Positions 16,010 to 23,029 of a stretch of 36,021 nucleotides of DNA are shown here, piece by piece. The position numbers and the translations under genes were made by a program. Location of the stretch: assembly GCA_021298015.1 (NCBI GenBank), contig JAJTGY010000039.1, positions 1 to 36,021 on the forward strand, read 5' to 3'. The notes beneath the pieces were generated by a model. It had not been told where the DNA came from, ran no database searches, and worked only from the letters and a program-made list of their open reading frames with translations. The number at the start of each line of letters is the position of its first letter. Position 1 is the stretch's first letter. This DNA is from Flammeovirgaceae bacterium. GTDB taxonomy: Bacteria > Bacteroidota > Bacteroidia > Cytophagales > Cyclobacteriaceae.

Positions 16010-16050
16010 AGCGTAGTTGTTAGTCGGCCAAGATTGAAAAAAGACCGGGG

Positions 16051-16074
16051 ATACGAAAGAGGAATTTTTCGTAT
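16051..16074. terminator. 8-bp stem-loop between the RmlD-like gene and the NSS transporter
   Basis: ATACGAAA (16051-16058) pairs perfectly with TTTCGTAT (16067-16074) around an 8-nt loop. On the minus strand it lies 9 nt after the reductase stop, and a T6 run follows only after CCCCGGTC. It may be a partial terminator or a processing site. Confidence 0.4.
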
Positions 16075-16082
16075 GCAGGCCG

Positions 16083-16979
16083 TCAATGTTGCCGTTTGGC
16101 CAGTTGATCGCGAATTAACGCCAACCCCTCGGTGAATGAATGGGGTTGATAGCCCAACTGAGTTTTTGCTTTGGTAATCACAAACCCGGTCTTAGGCGGC
16201 CGCCTGGCGGGCTGAGTGAAAGTGGAAGAGTCGGCTGTTTTGATTAATGAGGCATTGAGGGCGAAAAATTCGGCAGTTTGCCGTGCAATGTCCAGCGGAG
16301 TCATCATTTCCTCACCGGATATGTGAAAAATTCCAGTGGCGTTTTTCTTTAGTGCCAGTACACAGGCTTGCGCGAGATCCTCGGCCAGGGTGGGTGTTCT
16401 CCATTGATCGTTAACCACCTGAATTTGTTTTCCCTCCTCCAGGCTTTTCTTGACCCACAGTACGATGTTGGAGCGACTCATGTCTTCGCTTACCCCATAG
16501 ACCAAAACGGTACGCAGAATGGCCCACCGAAGCCCGGATTTTTGTACTACCTCTTCACCTGCCCGTTTACTCTCTCCATAAAAGTTAACGGGATTAGGTT
16601 GGGCCGATTCATCGAGTGGTCCGTGACTTCCATCGAAGATGAAGTCCGTAGAGAGGTGAATAAAATGACAAACGCGTGGTGCGTAACGGGTGAGATGGCC
16701 AACCGCATCAACATTGGTTTTCCAGCAATTCTCCCGGTCAGTTTCACAGGCGTCCACTTGCGTCATCGCAGCGGTGTGGATGATGACATCCGGCCGATGC
16801 TGCTCCATAGCGTCCTGCACCTGCCGTTCGTCCGTGATGTCAAGCTTGTGAAAAACACCGCGGGTAATTGACAGCGGACGCTTGCCGGTGGCGATCACGT
16901 GTACGCCCGGGTCGCGCTGTAACAATTGAACCAGTTTCTGGCCCAGCAGCCCGTTTGCGCCTGTTACCAGTACATTCAC
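16083..16979 (-). CDS. SDR-family sugar nucleotide reductase, RmlD-like (dTDP-4-dehydrorhamnose reductase type)
   Basis: The 298 aa product is an extended short-chain dehydrogenase: the NAD(P)-binding GANGLLG at residues 7-13, IIHTAAMTQVDACE, the STDFIFDG strand and the active-site YGESK (Tyr134, Lys138). The layout is that of RmlD, which makes dTDP-L-rhamnose, but the other rml genes are absent here, so the substrate may differ; related NAD-dependent epimerases also exist. The gene begins 6 bp after the cyclophilin stop, suggesting co-transcription. Confidence 0.85.
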   Translation of the reverse strand: MNVLVTGANGLLGQKLVQLLQRDPGVHVIATGKRPLSITRGVFHKLDITDERQVQDAMEQHRPDVIIHTAAMTQVDACETDRENCWKTNVDAVGHLTRYAPRVCHFIHLSTDFIFDGSHGPLDESAQPNPVNFYGESKRAGEEVVQKSGLRWAILRTVLVYGVSEDMSRSNIVLWVKKSLEEGKQIQVVNDQWRTPTLAEDLAQACVLALKKNATGIFHISGEEMMTPLDIARQTAEFFALNASLIKTADSSTFTQPARRPPKTGFVITKAKTQLGYQPHSFTEGLALIRDQLAKRQH

Positions 16980-16985
16980 CGGATT

Positions 16986-17861
16986 TTATTTTGAGTCAGG
17001 GTAGACGTAGCCAAACTCCTTAGTAATCTTCTTGCGCGACATTTCTTCTACCGTCACCGTCATGCGAATATCTTCCAACGGGCGGTCGGCCTGGTCGCGC
17101 GGCTGTGCGGCAATCGTATCAATAACCTCCAAACCTTTAATCACTTTGCCAAAAACGGTGTACCCGCCATCGAGGTGTGGCGCGCCACCCACAGTGGTAT
17201 AGGCTTTAATCATCTCGGGCGATATGTCTTTAGTTACTTTAATTCCCGTTTGTTGTTCAATTTCACCGGCCAGGGCAAACACGGCACGTTGATAGCCGGC
17301 CATGTCACCTTTCATGTAGATCGAATTCAGCGTATCAATCTTCGGCTTGTTGGCGGCATTCATCATCCACTGCTGGAAGGCCTGTCCGAACTTTGCCTGG
17401 TCGATTTTTAAGGCATCGAGATTCTCCTGCGTTACCACGGTGCCCTGCACCACGTAGAATTGGCTTCCGCTGGAGGCCTTCGTGGGATTGACCTGATCGC
17501 CCATGCGCGCAGCGGAGAGGGCACCTTTTTCGTGGAAGAATTTTGGATTAAACTCGGCATCTACCGTGTAGCCGGGCCCCCCTGAACCCAGCCGCTGCCC
17601 GGGTTGGGCCTGGCGCGAATCGGGGTCACCCCCCTGGATCATAAAACCCTGGATCACGCGGTGAAAGAGCAAACTGTCGAAGTAATGGTCTTTGGTCAGC
17701 TTAATGAAATTTTCCTTGTGTTTCGGGGTTTCATCGTACAGGATGGCCGTCATATCACCATACTTGGTTTTAATGGTCACCACATAATCATTTTTTTGGG
17801 CACAACTGGTCATCACAAAAAGAGCGGTTAAAAGGGTAAGAATGGGCAGAACGTTTTTCAT
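16986..17861 (-). CDS. Cyclophilin-type peptidyl-prolyl isomerase, lipoprotein
   Basis: The 291 aa protein carries a lipoprotein signal (ALFVMTSC, Cys at residue 20), so it is anchored in the envelope. Cyclophilin motifs follow: FHRVIQGFMIQGGDP, GSGGPGYTVDAEF, ALSAARMG, SSGSQFYVV and, near the end, GGYTVFGKVIKGLEVID. Between SQFYVV and that last block is an insertion of about 90 residues, mostly helical and charged, that ordinary cyclophilins lack; this is seen in some Bacteroidota forms. It should speed proline isomerisation in secreted or envelope proteins. Confidence 0.93.
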   Translation of the reverse strand: MKNVLPILTLLTALFVMTSCAQKNDYVVTIKTKYGDMTAILYDETPKHKENFIKLTKDHYFDSLLFHRVIQGFMIQGGDPDSRQAQPGQRLGSGGPGYTVDAEFNPKFFHEKGALSAARMGDQVNPTKASSGSQFYVVQGTVVTQENLDALKIDQAKFGQAFQQWMMNAANKPKIDTLNSIYMKGDMAGYQRAVFALAGEIEQQTGIKVTKDISPEMIKAYTTVGGAPHLDGGYTVFGKVIKGLEVIDTIAAQPRDQADRPLEDIRMTVTVEEMSRKKITKEFGYVYPDSK

Positions 17862-17880
17862 AGCGTAGAAAATTCGCGGG

Positions 17881-17888
17881 CAAAAATA
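17881..17888 (-). promoter_or_regulatory. Possible -7 element for the cyclophilin gene
   Basis: On the minus strand this reads TATTTTTG, a perfect TAnnTTTG, 19 nt before the cyclophilin start and between it and the end of the delta' gene. No TTG is found at the right distance upstream, so only half of a promoter is seen. Confidence 0.3.
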
Positions 17889-17900
17889 CCAAAAGGTGCG

Positions 17901-19022
17901 TTAACGACTAGCTTTTAACAATCCGGACAACTGCAGGCTCAGGTCCATGAAAATCATCTTGGCACTACCGTTTCGTTCCAGGTGAAAATAAGCTTCATTC
18001 AGCAGGTGGGTGGCCTTTTCAATTTTTGGTACGTTCAACACCTTGCTAAAGTCCTGAACAAACTTTAAGTCGTTACCCTGCACGCGCAGCAACGGGGCTT
18101 CACTCAGGTGTACCAGTGATTCGCGCATCATCGTTAGCGCTACCGTGAGCATATTGCGCTTTTCCATTTTGTCGGCCGCGTGAAAGTCATCGGCCATGGT
18201 GAGCAGTTGAATGGCATCCCGTTTGAAACAGGCCCGCATCCACTGGATAAATTTTTCCGTGGTGGGGTTGTCTTCGCGGTCGATCAATTGTAAGCCGCGG
18301 TTTAGGTTGCCTTCCGCCAGTTGCACCAGGCCAGATAGACGCCCAGCGTCAACCCTCGGTGCCAAAAAAGTTTTCACCTCGTCATCGGGCAACAAGGGCA
18401 CTGTTACCCGTTGTGTGCGCGATATGATGGTGGGCAGTAGCCGCTCATCCGCATTGCTCACCAGCAGGAAAATGGTGAAGGACGAAGGTTCTTCCAGAAT
18501 TTTTAAAATGCCGTTCGCTGCTGCGGGATGCATGTATTCCGGTTGCCAGATGAGCATCACTTTAAACCGGCTTTCAAACGGCTTCAACGCGAGCGAGCGA
18601 ATGATTTCCCGACTTTCTTCGCGTGAGATCAATACCTGTTTATCCTCGCTGCCGTGGAAGGCTGTCCAGTCTTCAATATTGCCAAACGGCTGCTCGGTAA
18701 GAAACTGGCGCCAACTTTTAAGAAGTTCCGCCTTTAGCCGTTCTTCGTCCTTGTCGTTGTCGACATTAGAATACGGGAAAACGAAATGGGTATCGGGATG
18801 AATGTATTTGAGACTCTTGGAACAGGCGGCACAAGTTCCACATGCATCATCGGCCTGGCGGTTTTGGCAGTGAAGAAAGGTGGTGTAGGCCAGTGCCAGC
18901 GGCAGATTCACGGAACCATCGCGACCCGCCAGTAATTGCGCGTGCGGAATTTTATTCTCGTGCACCGAGCGCACCAGATTGGTTTTGATGTCGGATAATC
19001 CCGGTATGTCCGCGAACCTCAT
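17901..19022 (-). CDS. holB: DNA polymerase III subunit delta'
   Basis: This clamp-loader subunit is 373 aa when started at ATG 19022, which overlaps the upstream gene's stop by four bases (ATGA); an ATG at 19037 is therefore not needed. The AAA+ core has a degenerate P-loop (AGRDGSVNLPLAL, no Lys-Ser/Thr), as usual for delta', which does not hydrolyse ATP. A zinc site is formed by C52, C61, C64 and C67 (CGTCAAC). LKILEEPSSFTIFLLVSN and LLPTIISRTQRV are the conserved sensor and SRT motifs. With gamma/tau and delta it loads the sliding clamp on DNA. Confidence 0.93.
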   Translation of the reverse strand: MRFADIPGLSDIKTNLVRSVHENKIPHAQLLAGRDGSVNLPLALAYTTFLHCQNRQADDACGTCAACSKSLKYIHPDTHFVFPYSNVDNDKDEERLKAELLKSWRQFLTEQPFGNIEDWTAFHGSEDKQVLISREESREIIRSLALKPFESRFKVMLIWQPEYMHPAAANGILKILEEPSSFTIFLLVSNADERLLPTIISRTQRVTVPLLPDDEVKTFLAPRVDAGRLSGLVQLAEGNLNRGLQLIDREDNPTTEKFIQWMRACFKRDAIQLLTMADDFHAADKMEKRNMLTVALTMMRESLVHLSEAPLLRVQGNDLKFVQDFSKVLNVPKIEKATHLLNEAYFHLERNGSAKMIFMDLSLQLSGLLKASR

Positions 19023-20209
19023 GCTTTCTTTTCCCAAATACGTTCCACTGCCGTTTGCTCAAATACGGTGGTTAGTATGGCTTTGTCCGCTTCGGTCAGT
19101 GTTTGTTTCTTGCGCTCCATCACACGGGCGGCTGTCTCAAACGAACGGGCCAGTGTAAATGTGGTAAACCCGGCTGCCCCGCCACCGGCAAACGAGGGGA
19201 CAAAGTTGCGTGGGTAGCCATCACCAAAGATATTGGCGCCCACACCCACTACGGTGCCGGTATTAAACATGGTGTTGATGCCACACTTGCTATGATCGCC
19301 CATCATTAACCCGCAAAACTGAAGTCCTGTGCTGATGAATTTGTTCTGCACATAACTCCACAGTTTTACCGGCTCGTAGTTGTTTTTGAGGTTAGAGGTA
19401 TTGGTGTCGGCCCCCAGGTTGCACCATTCGCCCAAAACCGAGTTTCCAAGAAATCCGTCATGTGCTTTGTTGCTATGGCCCCAAAGCACCGAGTTGCTTA
19501 TTTCGCCCCCAACTTTACAATGGGGGCCAATGGTGGAGTCGCCCCGCATCTTTCCTCCCATATTCACGACCGATCCTTCGCCCAACGAAAATGGTCCTTT
19601 GATGAGCGCGCCTTCCTGCACCTGGGAGTTACGCCCCAGATAAATCGGGCCGGCTTCGGCATTCAGTACGGCCGCACGTATCTCAACACCGGGCTCGAGA
19701 AAGATTTTATTTGGGTTGTACACCCGCGTGTGCGGGTCAGTGATCGGCTGTGACGTGCGCCCGTGTGTGATCAGATTGAAGTCAGCCCGCAGTTGCTCCT
19801 CGTTGTGTTGAAAAATTTTCCAGGGCTGATCAACCAGGGTGAAGGGGCCTGCATACTCGGTCATGCCCGTGCCGAGTACTTCCGGTAATTCATCTTCGGC
19901 TGTGCGGTAGGCCAGCACGGTTTGCTGGTGATACAGACCTTCACCCATTTTCAATCCGCGAATGCGTTCAACAAGTTTTTCGTCCGGGCACAACGCTCCG
20001 TGAACAATCAGGTTGTCGGTTGTGAAGCGTGCGCCAAATTTGGTCTGCAGGTATGCCTGGGTTAGAAAACTCACCGAACCGCCAAAGTATTTTTGCCACT
20101 TTTCAGCTATGGTCAGAATGCCTATGCGTAAATCACCCAAGGGTCGGGTGAACGTGAAGGGCATGAGTTGTTGTCGGGCAGCCGGGTGATCGTACAACAC
20201 GATGTTCAT
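19019..20209 (-). CDS. GlmU-like protein: nucleotidyltransferase-like domain plus left-handed beta-helix
   Basis: This 396 aa cytoplasmic protein has an N-terminal region (to about residue 180) of the degenerate sugar nucleotidyltransferase type (DHPAARQQLMPFTFTRPLGDLRIGI) and then repeated hexapeptides (for example YLGRNSQVQEGALIKGPFSLGEG) forming a left-handed beta-helix to about residue 350. The two-part layout is that of GlmU, which makes UDP-GlcNAc, but the classical LAAGxGTRM nucleotide loop is absent. Bacteroidota keep this protein next to housekeeping genes; its reaction is not established. Its stop overlaps the delta' start. Confidence 0.85.
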   Translation of the reverse strand: MNIVLYDHPAARQQLMPFTFTRPLGDLRIGILTIAEKWQKYFGGSVSFLTQAYLQTKFGARFTTDNLIVHGALCPDEKLVERIRGLKMGEGLYHQQTVLAYRTAEDELPEVLGTGMTEYAGPFTLVDQPWKIFQHNEEQLRADFNLITHGRTSQPITDPHTRVYNPNKIFLEPGVEIRAAVLNAEAGPIYLGRNSQVQEGALIKGPFSLGEGSVVNMGGKMRGDSTIGPHCKVGGEISNSVLWGHSNKAHDGFLGNSVLGEWCNLGADTNTSNLKNNYEPVKLWSYVQNKFISTGLQFCGLMMGDHSKCGINTMFNTGTVVGVGANIFGDGYPRNFVPSFAGGGAAGFTTFTLARSFETAARVMERKKQTLTEADKAILTTVFEQTAVERIWEKKA

Positions 20210-20271
20210 GGCCTAAAAATAGGAGGTATGACGCATACTCTTTTCATTTCTTTTTGCGATCAGGAGTCGGC

Positions 20272-20300
20272 AAAAAAAAGACTCCCGGAAACCGAGAGCC
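20272..20300 (-). terminator. Rho-independent terminator after ribosomal protein L31
   Basis: Read on the minus strand, a 9-bp stem (GGCTCTCGG with CCGGGAGTC, two G-U pairs) closes a TTT loop and is followed by eight T. The G-U pairs become A-C mismatches on the other strand, so it is specific for minus transcription, that is, the L31 gene ending at 20338. Confidence 0.85.
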
Positions 20301-20337
20301 TTTCAAAAACCAGCTTGGCAATATTGTTGACAGAGGC

Positions 20338-20586
20338 TTACGCCTTCTTGCCGTATTTCTTCTGGAACTTCTCAACGCGGCCTGCCGTATCTACAAACAT
20401 CTTTTTGCCGGTAAAGAAGGGGTGGCTGGCGGAGCTAACCTCGACTTTAATCACCGGGTAGTCCTTACCGTCCGTCCACTTAATGGTTTCTTTGGTGTTG
20501 AGCGTGGAGCGGGACATAAACTTGTGATCGGAGCTGGTATCCCAGAAAATCACGTCTCTATACTCGGGGTGAATGCCTTTTTTCAT
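20338..20586 (-). CDS. rpmE2: Ribosomal protein L31, type B (zinc-independent form)
   Basis: The 82 aa product matches type B L31: [19 protein letters not shown] at the start and [21 protein letters not shown] near the end. It has no cysteine pair, so it is the zinc-free variant, which in other bacteria can replace the zinc-binding form. It is a single-gene unit bounded by its own promoter at 20609-20638 and a terminator at 20272-20300. It sits on the surface of the large ribosomal subunit. Confidence 0.97.
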   Translation of the reverse strand: MKKGIHPEYRDVIFWDTSSDHKFMSRSTLNTKETIKWTDGKDYPVIKVEVSSASHPFFTGKKMFVDTAGRVEKFQKKYGKKA

Positions 20587-20608
20587 CTGTTTTACGCTTA
20601 AAGGATTG

Positions 20609-20638
20609 CAAAAGTAAGGTTTTGCTCCCTATAAACAA
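20609..20638 (-). promoter_or_regulatory. Bacteroidota-type promoter for the L31 gene
   Basis: On the minus strand TTG (complement of 20636-20638) is followed by exactly 19 nt and then TACTTTTG (complement of 20609-20616), a full match to TAnnTTTG. The start codon lies 22 nt past the -7 element, leaving a short leader. Confidence 0.65.
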
Positions 20639-20656
20639 GCGCTGTGCCCTAAGGAA

Positions 20657-20687
20657 TTTGACGTACAACCAAAATGGTTGTATTTTG
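20657..20687 (+). promoter_or_regulatory. Bacteroidota-type promoter for the toxin-antitoxin operon
   Basis: TTTG at 20657-20660, 20 nt, then TATTTTG at 20681-20687, which is TAnnTTTG with one base lacking. The first operator lies in the spacer and the second starts directly after the -7, so a bound repressor would block the polymerase. Confidence 0.45.
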
Positions 20688-20702
20688 CAACCAAAATGGT
20701 TT
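20666..20702 (+). promoter_or_regulatory. Pair of identical palindromic operators
   Basis: CAACCAAAATGGTT occurs at 20666-20679 and again at 20688-20701. Each contains AACCA and TGGTT around AAA. The two copies start 22 bp apart, about two helical turns, so two antitoxin dimers could bind on one face of the DNA. They lie directly before the antitoxin ATG at 20707. Confidence 0.6.
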
Positions 20703-20706
20703 TTTT

Positions 20707-20946
20707 ATGGCCAGCGTAACGATTAAGAACGTGCCGGACTCTCTGTTTAAGGTCCTCAAAAGCAGGGCAAAAAGAAACGGCAGGAGTCTCAACAACGAAA
20801 TCATCATCGGATTGCAACGTTATTTGTCGATGCGGGACCAAGACGCGGAGGAGTTTTTGGACAAGGCCAGAACCGCAAGAAAGATGGCAAAAGGCGCGCT
20901 TACCCTGGAGGAAGTCCGGGAGGCGATTGAATCGGGCCGGTCATGA
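20707..20946 (+). CDS. Ribbon-helix-helix antitoxin (FitA/VapB-like)
   Basis: Starting at ATG 20707 (79 aa) the N-terminus MASVTIKNVPDSLFKVLKS has the beta-strand and helices of an Arc/MetJ-like DNA-binding domain (NGRSLNNEIIIGLQRYL). The C-terminal half (DAEEFLDKARTARKMAKGA) is the likely toxin-binding tail. The open frame continues upstream to 20674, but those codons overlap the operator. It would neutralise the PIN-domain toxin encoded next and repress the operon through the paired palindromes. Its stop overlaps the toxin start (ATGA). Confidence 0.88.
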   Translation: MASVTIKNVPDSLFKVLKSRAKRNGRSLNNEIIIGLQRYLSMRDQDAEEFLDKARTARKMAKGALTLEEVREAIESGRS

Positions 20947-21356
20947 TTGTTGCGGATGCTAACTTGGTTGCGTATGCCTACACGCCAAGTCCTTACGCTG
21001 ATGAGGTTGAAGAGTTGGGCCTTCTGGATCCGATTTGGGTTACCGTGGAACTTTGCCGCAGTGAGTTCCGGAATTTATTAGCTGCTTACTTGCGAAGACA
21101 ATGGCTTACACTGGAACAAATCAATTGGATTCTGGAACAAAAAGAGAGGCGTTTTGAATTCGGTTATTATGAAGTGAACTCAGCCGAAGTAATGGCCCTG
21201 GTTGCCTCTTCGCGATGTTCCGCTTACGACTGCGAATATGTGGCGCTGGCCAAAAAGTTTGATGTCCCGTTAATTACCTACGACCGCCAACTGTTGACCA
21301 GTTTTCCCGAAATCGCCCGAACTACTGTGCACCATTTAACCACCATCAGGAAATGA
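20943..21356 (+). CDS. PIN-domain ribonuclease toxin (VapC/FitB-like)
   Basis: This 137 aa protein has the four acidic residues of the PIN active site: Asp5 (VADANLV), Glu41 (SEFRNLL), Asp96 (SAYDCEYVALA) and Asp114 (TYDRQLL). It is therefore expected to be a metal-dependent endoribonuclease that cuts RNA when its antitoxin is lost. The order antitoxin-toxin with a four-base overlap is classical for this type. Unusually, its own stop overlaps the start of the outer-membrane protein gene that follows (ATGA at 21353-21356), so it is joined to an envelope operon. Confidence 0.9.
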   Translation: MIVADANLVAYAYTPSPYADEVEELGLLDPIWVTVELCRSEFRNLLAAYLRRQWLTLEQINWILEQKERRFEFGYYEVNSAEVMALVASSRCSAYDCEYVALAKKFDVPLITYDRQLLTSFPEIARTTVHHLTTIRK

Positions 21357-23029
21357 GGTGTTTCTTCGCCATTCTATTTGTACTTGTTGTTGGGCATAGC
21401 CAGGCCCAAAGTACCAACGTGCCCCTCAATGACGACTATTACCACTGGGTCGATCGGTATGAAATCAAATCTGGCCGGATTGCGCCTGAGCTCTTCACCA
21501 CCGTAAAACCTTATAAGCGCGACAAGTTGGTGGCTTATGTCGATTCACTGAAAAAACGGAGTGAGATTTTCAACTCGCGGGCCGACCAGTTTAACTACGA
21601 ATACCTCCGAAACGATAGTTGGGAGTGGAGCCGTGCCACCACCAACGATAGCCGCAAGCCGGTATTGAAAGGCTTGTACAGGAAAAAGTCAGATCTGTTT
21701 TTTGTCGATAATGCTGAGTTTGACTTACACGTGAACCCAGTGCTGTATCTGGGGCTGGGAACGGATAGCCGGCTAGACGAACCCTTGTACATCAATACGC
21801 GAGGAATCGAGCTCCGCGGCATGGTTGATCGTAAAATAGGGTTTTACACACTGGTTACAGAAAACCAGATGCGGGTTCCGTCCTTCGTGAATGACTATAT
21901 CGACACGCAAGGCGTGGTGCCACATGAAGGGTTTTGGAAAACCTACAAGAATGGCGGTGTTGATTTCCTTCATGCGCGCGCCTACATTGATTTCAATGTG
22001 AGTAAGAGCATCTACATGCAGTTTGGGCAGGACCGCACACGGGTGGGCCCCGGCTTTCGCTCATTCTTTCAATCCGATTTTGCCGCCCCGAATCTTTTCT
22101 TTAGAACAAACGTAAAGGTGTGGAAACTGAATTACCTTTTTCAGTTCAATCGCATGACGGCCGACAATCAACGACCTTTTTCGGGTGCGCGATACCCAGA
22201 GAAGTATATGGCCATGCACCACGTGAGCATCAATATTGGGAAGCGGTTGAACCTCGGGCTTTTTGAGTCGGTGGTATACAGCCCGAAAGATTCGGTAAAC
22301 CAAAACACGTTCGATCCGAGCTACCTGAACCCCATTATTTTCATGCGGGCGGTTGAGCAACAATCCGGCAGCAATGGTGACAACGCCATGGTGGGAATGG
22401 ATTTCAAATGGATTGTCGCGCGCGGCTTGTCGCTGTATGGTCAGGCCGTGTTGGATGAACTGAAGATTGATGAACTGCGCGCAGGGAACGGATGGTGGGC
22501 AAACAAGTTTGCCCTACAGGGTGGATTAAAATATATTGACGTGGCGGGCATCGATAACCTTGATTTGCAGCTGGAGGCTAATCTGGTGCGACCATTCACA
22601 TTTTCACACAGTACGCAGTATGCCAGCTACTCCCATTATCGTCAGCCGATCGGCCACCCGTTGGGTGCGAATTTCACCGAGTTGGTGGCCATTATGCGAT
22701 ACCAGCCGCTGCCCCGTTTACAGATTTCAGCTACCGGCTTTTTCGCCAGCAAGGGATTGGACGGACCCAACGAAAACTGGGGAGGTGATATTCTCAAGAA
22801 CAACCAGACGCGGCAGCAGGAGTATGACAATGCCATTGGGCAGGGCGTGGCTCAGCGCATTACCTATGGAAATGTGCTGGCCTCCTATCAGGTGCGCCAC
22901 AATGTTTTTTTGGATTTTCACTTCTTATTTCGTCAAAGTGAGTCCGACTTACCCGCTGCCAACGTTAATACAACGGCAACTTCTGTAGCTTTGCGTTGGA
23001 ATATTGCCTCACGCACGTACGAATTCTGA
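21353..23029 (+). CDS. Wzi-like capsule assembly outer-membrane beta-barrel protein
   Basis: The 558 aa product begins with a signal peptide (FFAILFVLVVGHSQAQ) and consists of many alternating-residue strands typical of an outer-membrane barrel, ending in a Phe (SRTYEF). Signatures of the capsule assembly Wzi family are FGQDRTRVGPGFRSFF and the strand pattern after NVKVWKLNYLFQFNRMT. Wzi-type proteins help attach or assemble surface polysaccharide. The gene overlaps the toxin stop before it and the MsbA-like start after it (TGATG), so the three are translated in series. The ligand and polymer are unknown. Confidence 0.85.
   Translation: MRCFFAILFVLVVGHSQAQSTNVPLNDDYYHWVDRYEIKSGRIAPELFTTVKPYKRDKLVAYVDSLKKRSEIFNSRADQFNYEYLRNDSWEWSRATTNDSRKPVLKGLYRKKSDLFFVDNAEFDLHVNPVLYLGLGTDSRLDEPLYINTRGIELRGMVDRKIGFYTLVTENQMRVPSFVNDYIDTQGVVPHEGFWKTYKNGGVDFLHARAYIDFNVSKSIYMQFGQDRTRVGPGFRSFFQSDFAAPNLFFRTNVKVWKLNYLFQFNRMTADNQRPFSGARYPEKYMAMHHVSINIGKRLNLGLFESVVYSPKDSVNQNTFDPSYLNPIIFMRAVEQQSGSNGDNAMVGMDFKWIVARGLSLYGQAVLDELKIDELRAGNGWWANKFALQGGLKYIDVAGIDNLDLQLEANLVRPFTFSHSTQYASYSHYRQPIGHPLGANFTELVAIMRYQPLPRLQISATGFFASKGLDGPNENWGGDILKNNQTRQQEYDNAIGQGVAQRITYGNVLASYQVRHNVFLDFHFLFRQSESDLPAANVNTTATSVALRWNIASRTYEF

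Noticed and set aside
18211-18801. 196-codon plus-strand open frame
   Set aside because: It is antisense to the delta' gene and is rich in Arg and Ser, as expected of a shadow frame.
20225-20237. Inverted repeat GTATG-ACG-CATAC upstream of the GlmU-like gene
   Set aside because: Short, single, and without a regulator next to it; likely chance.
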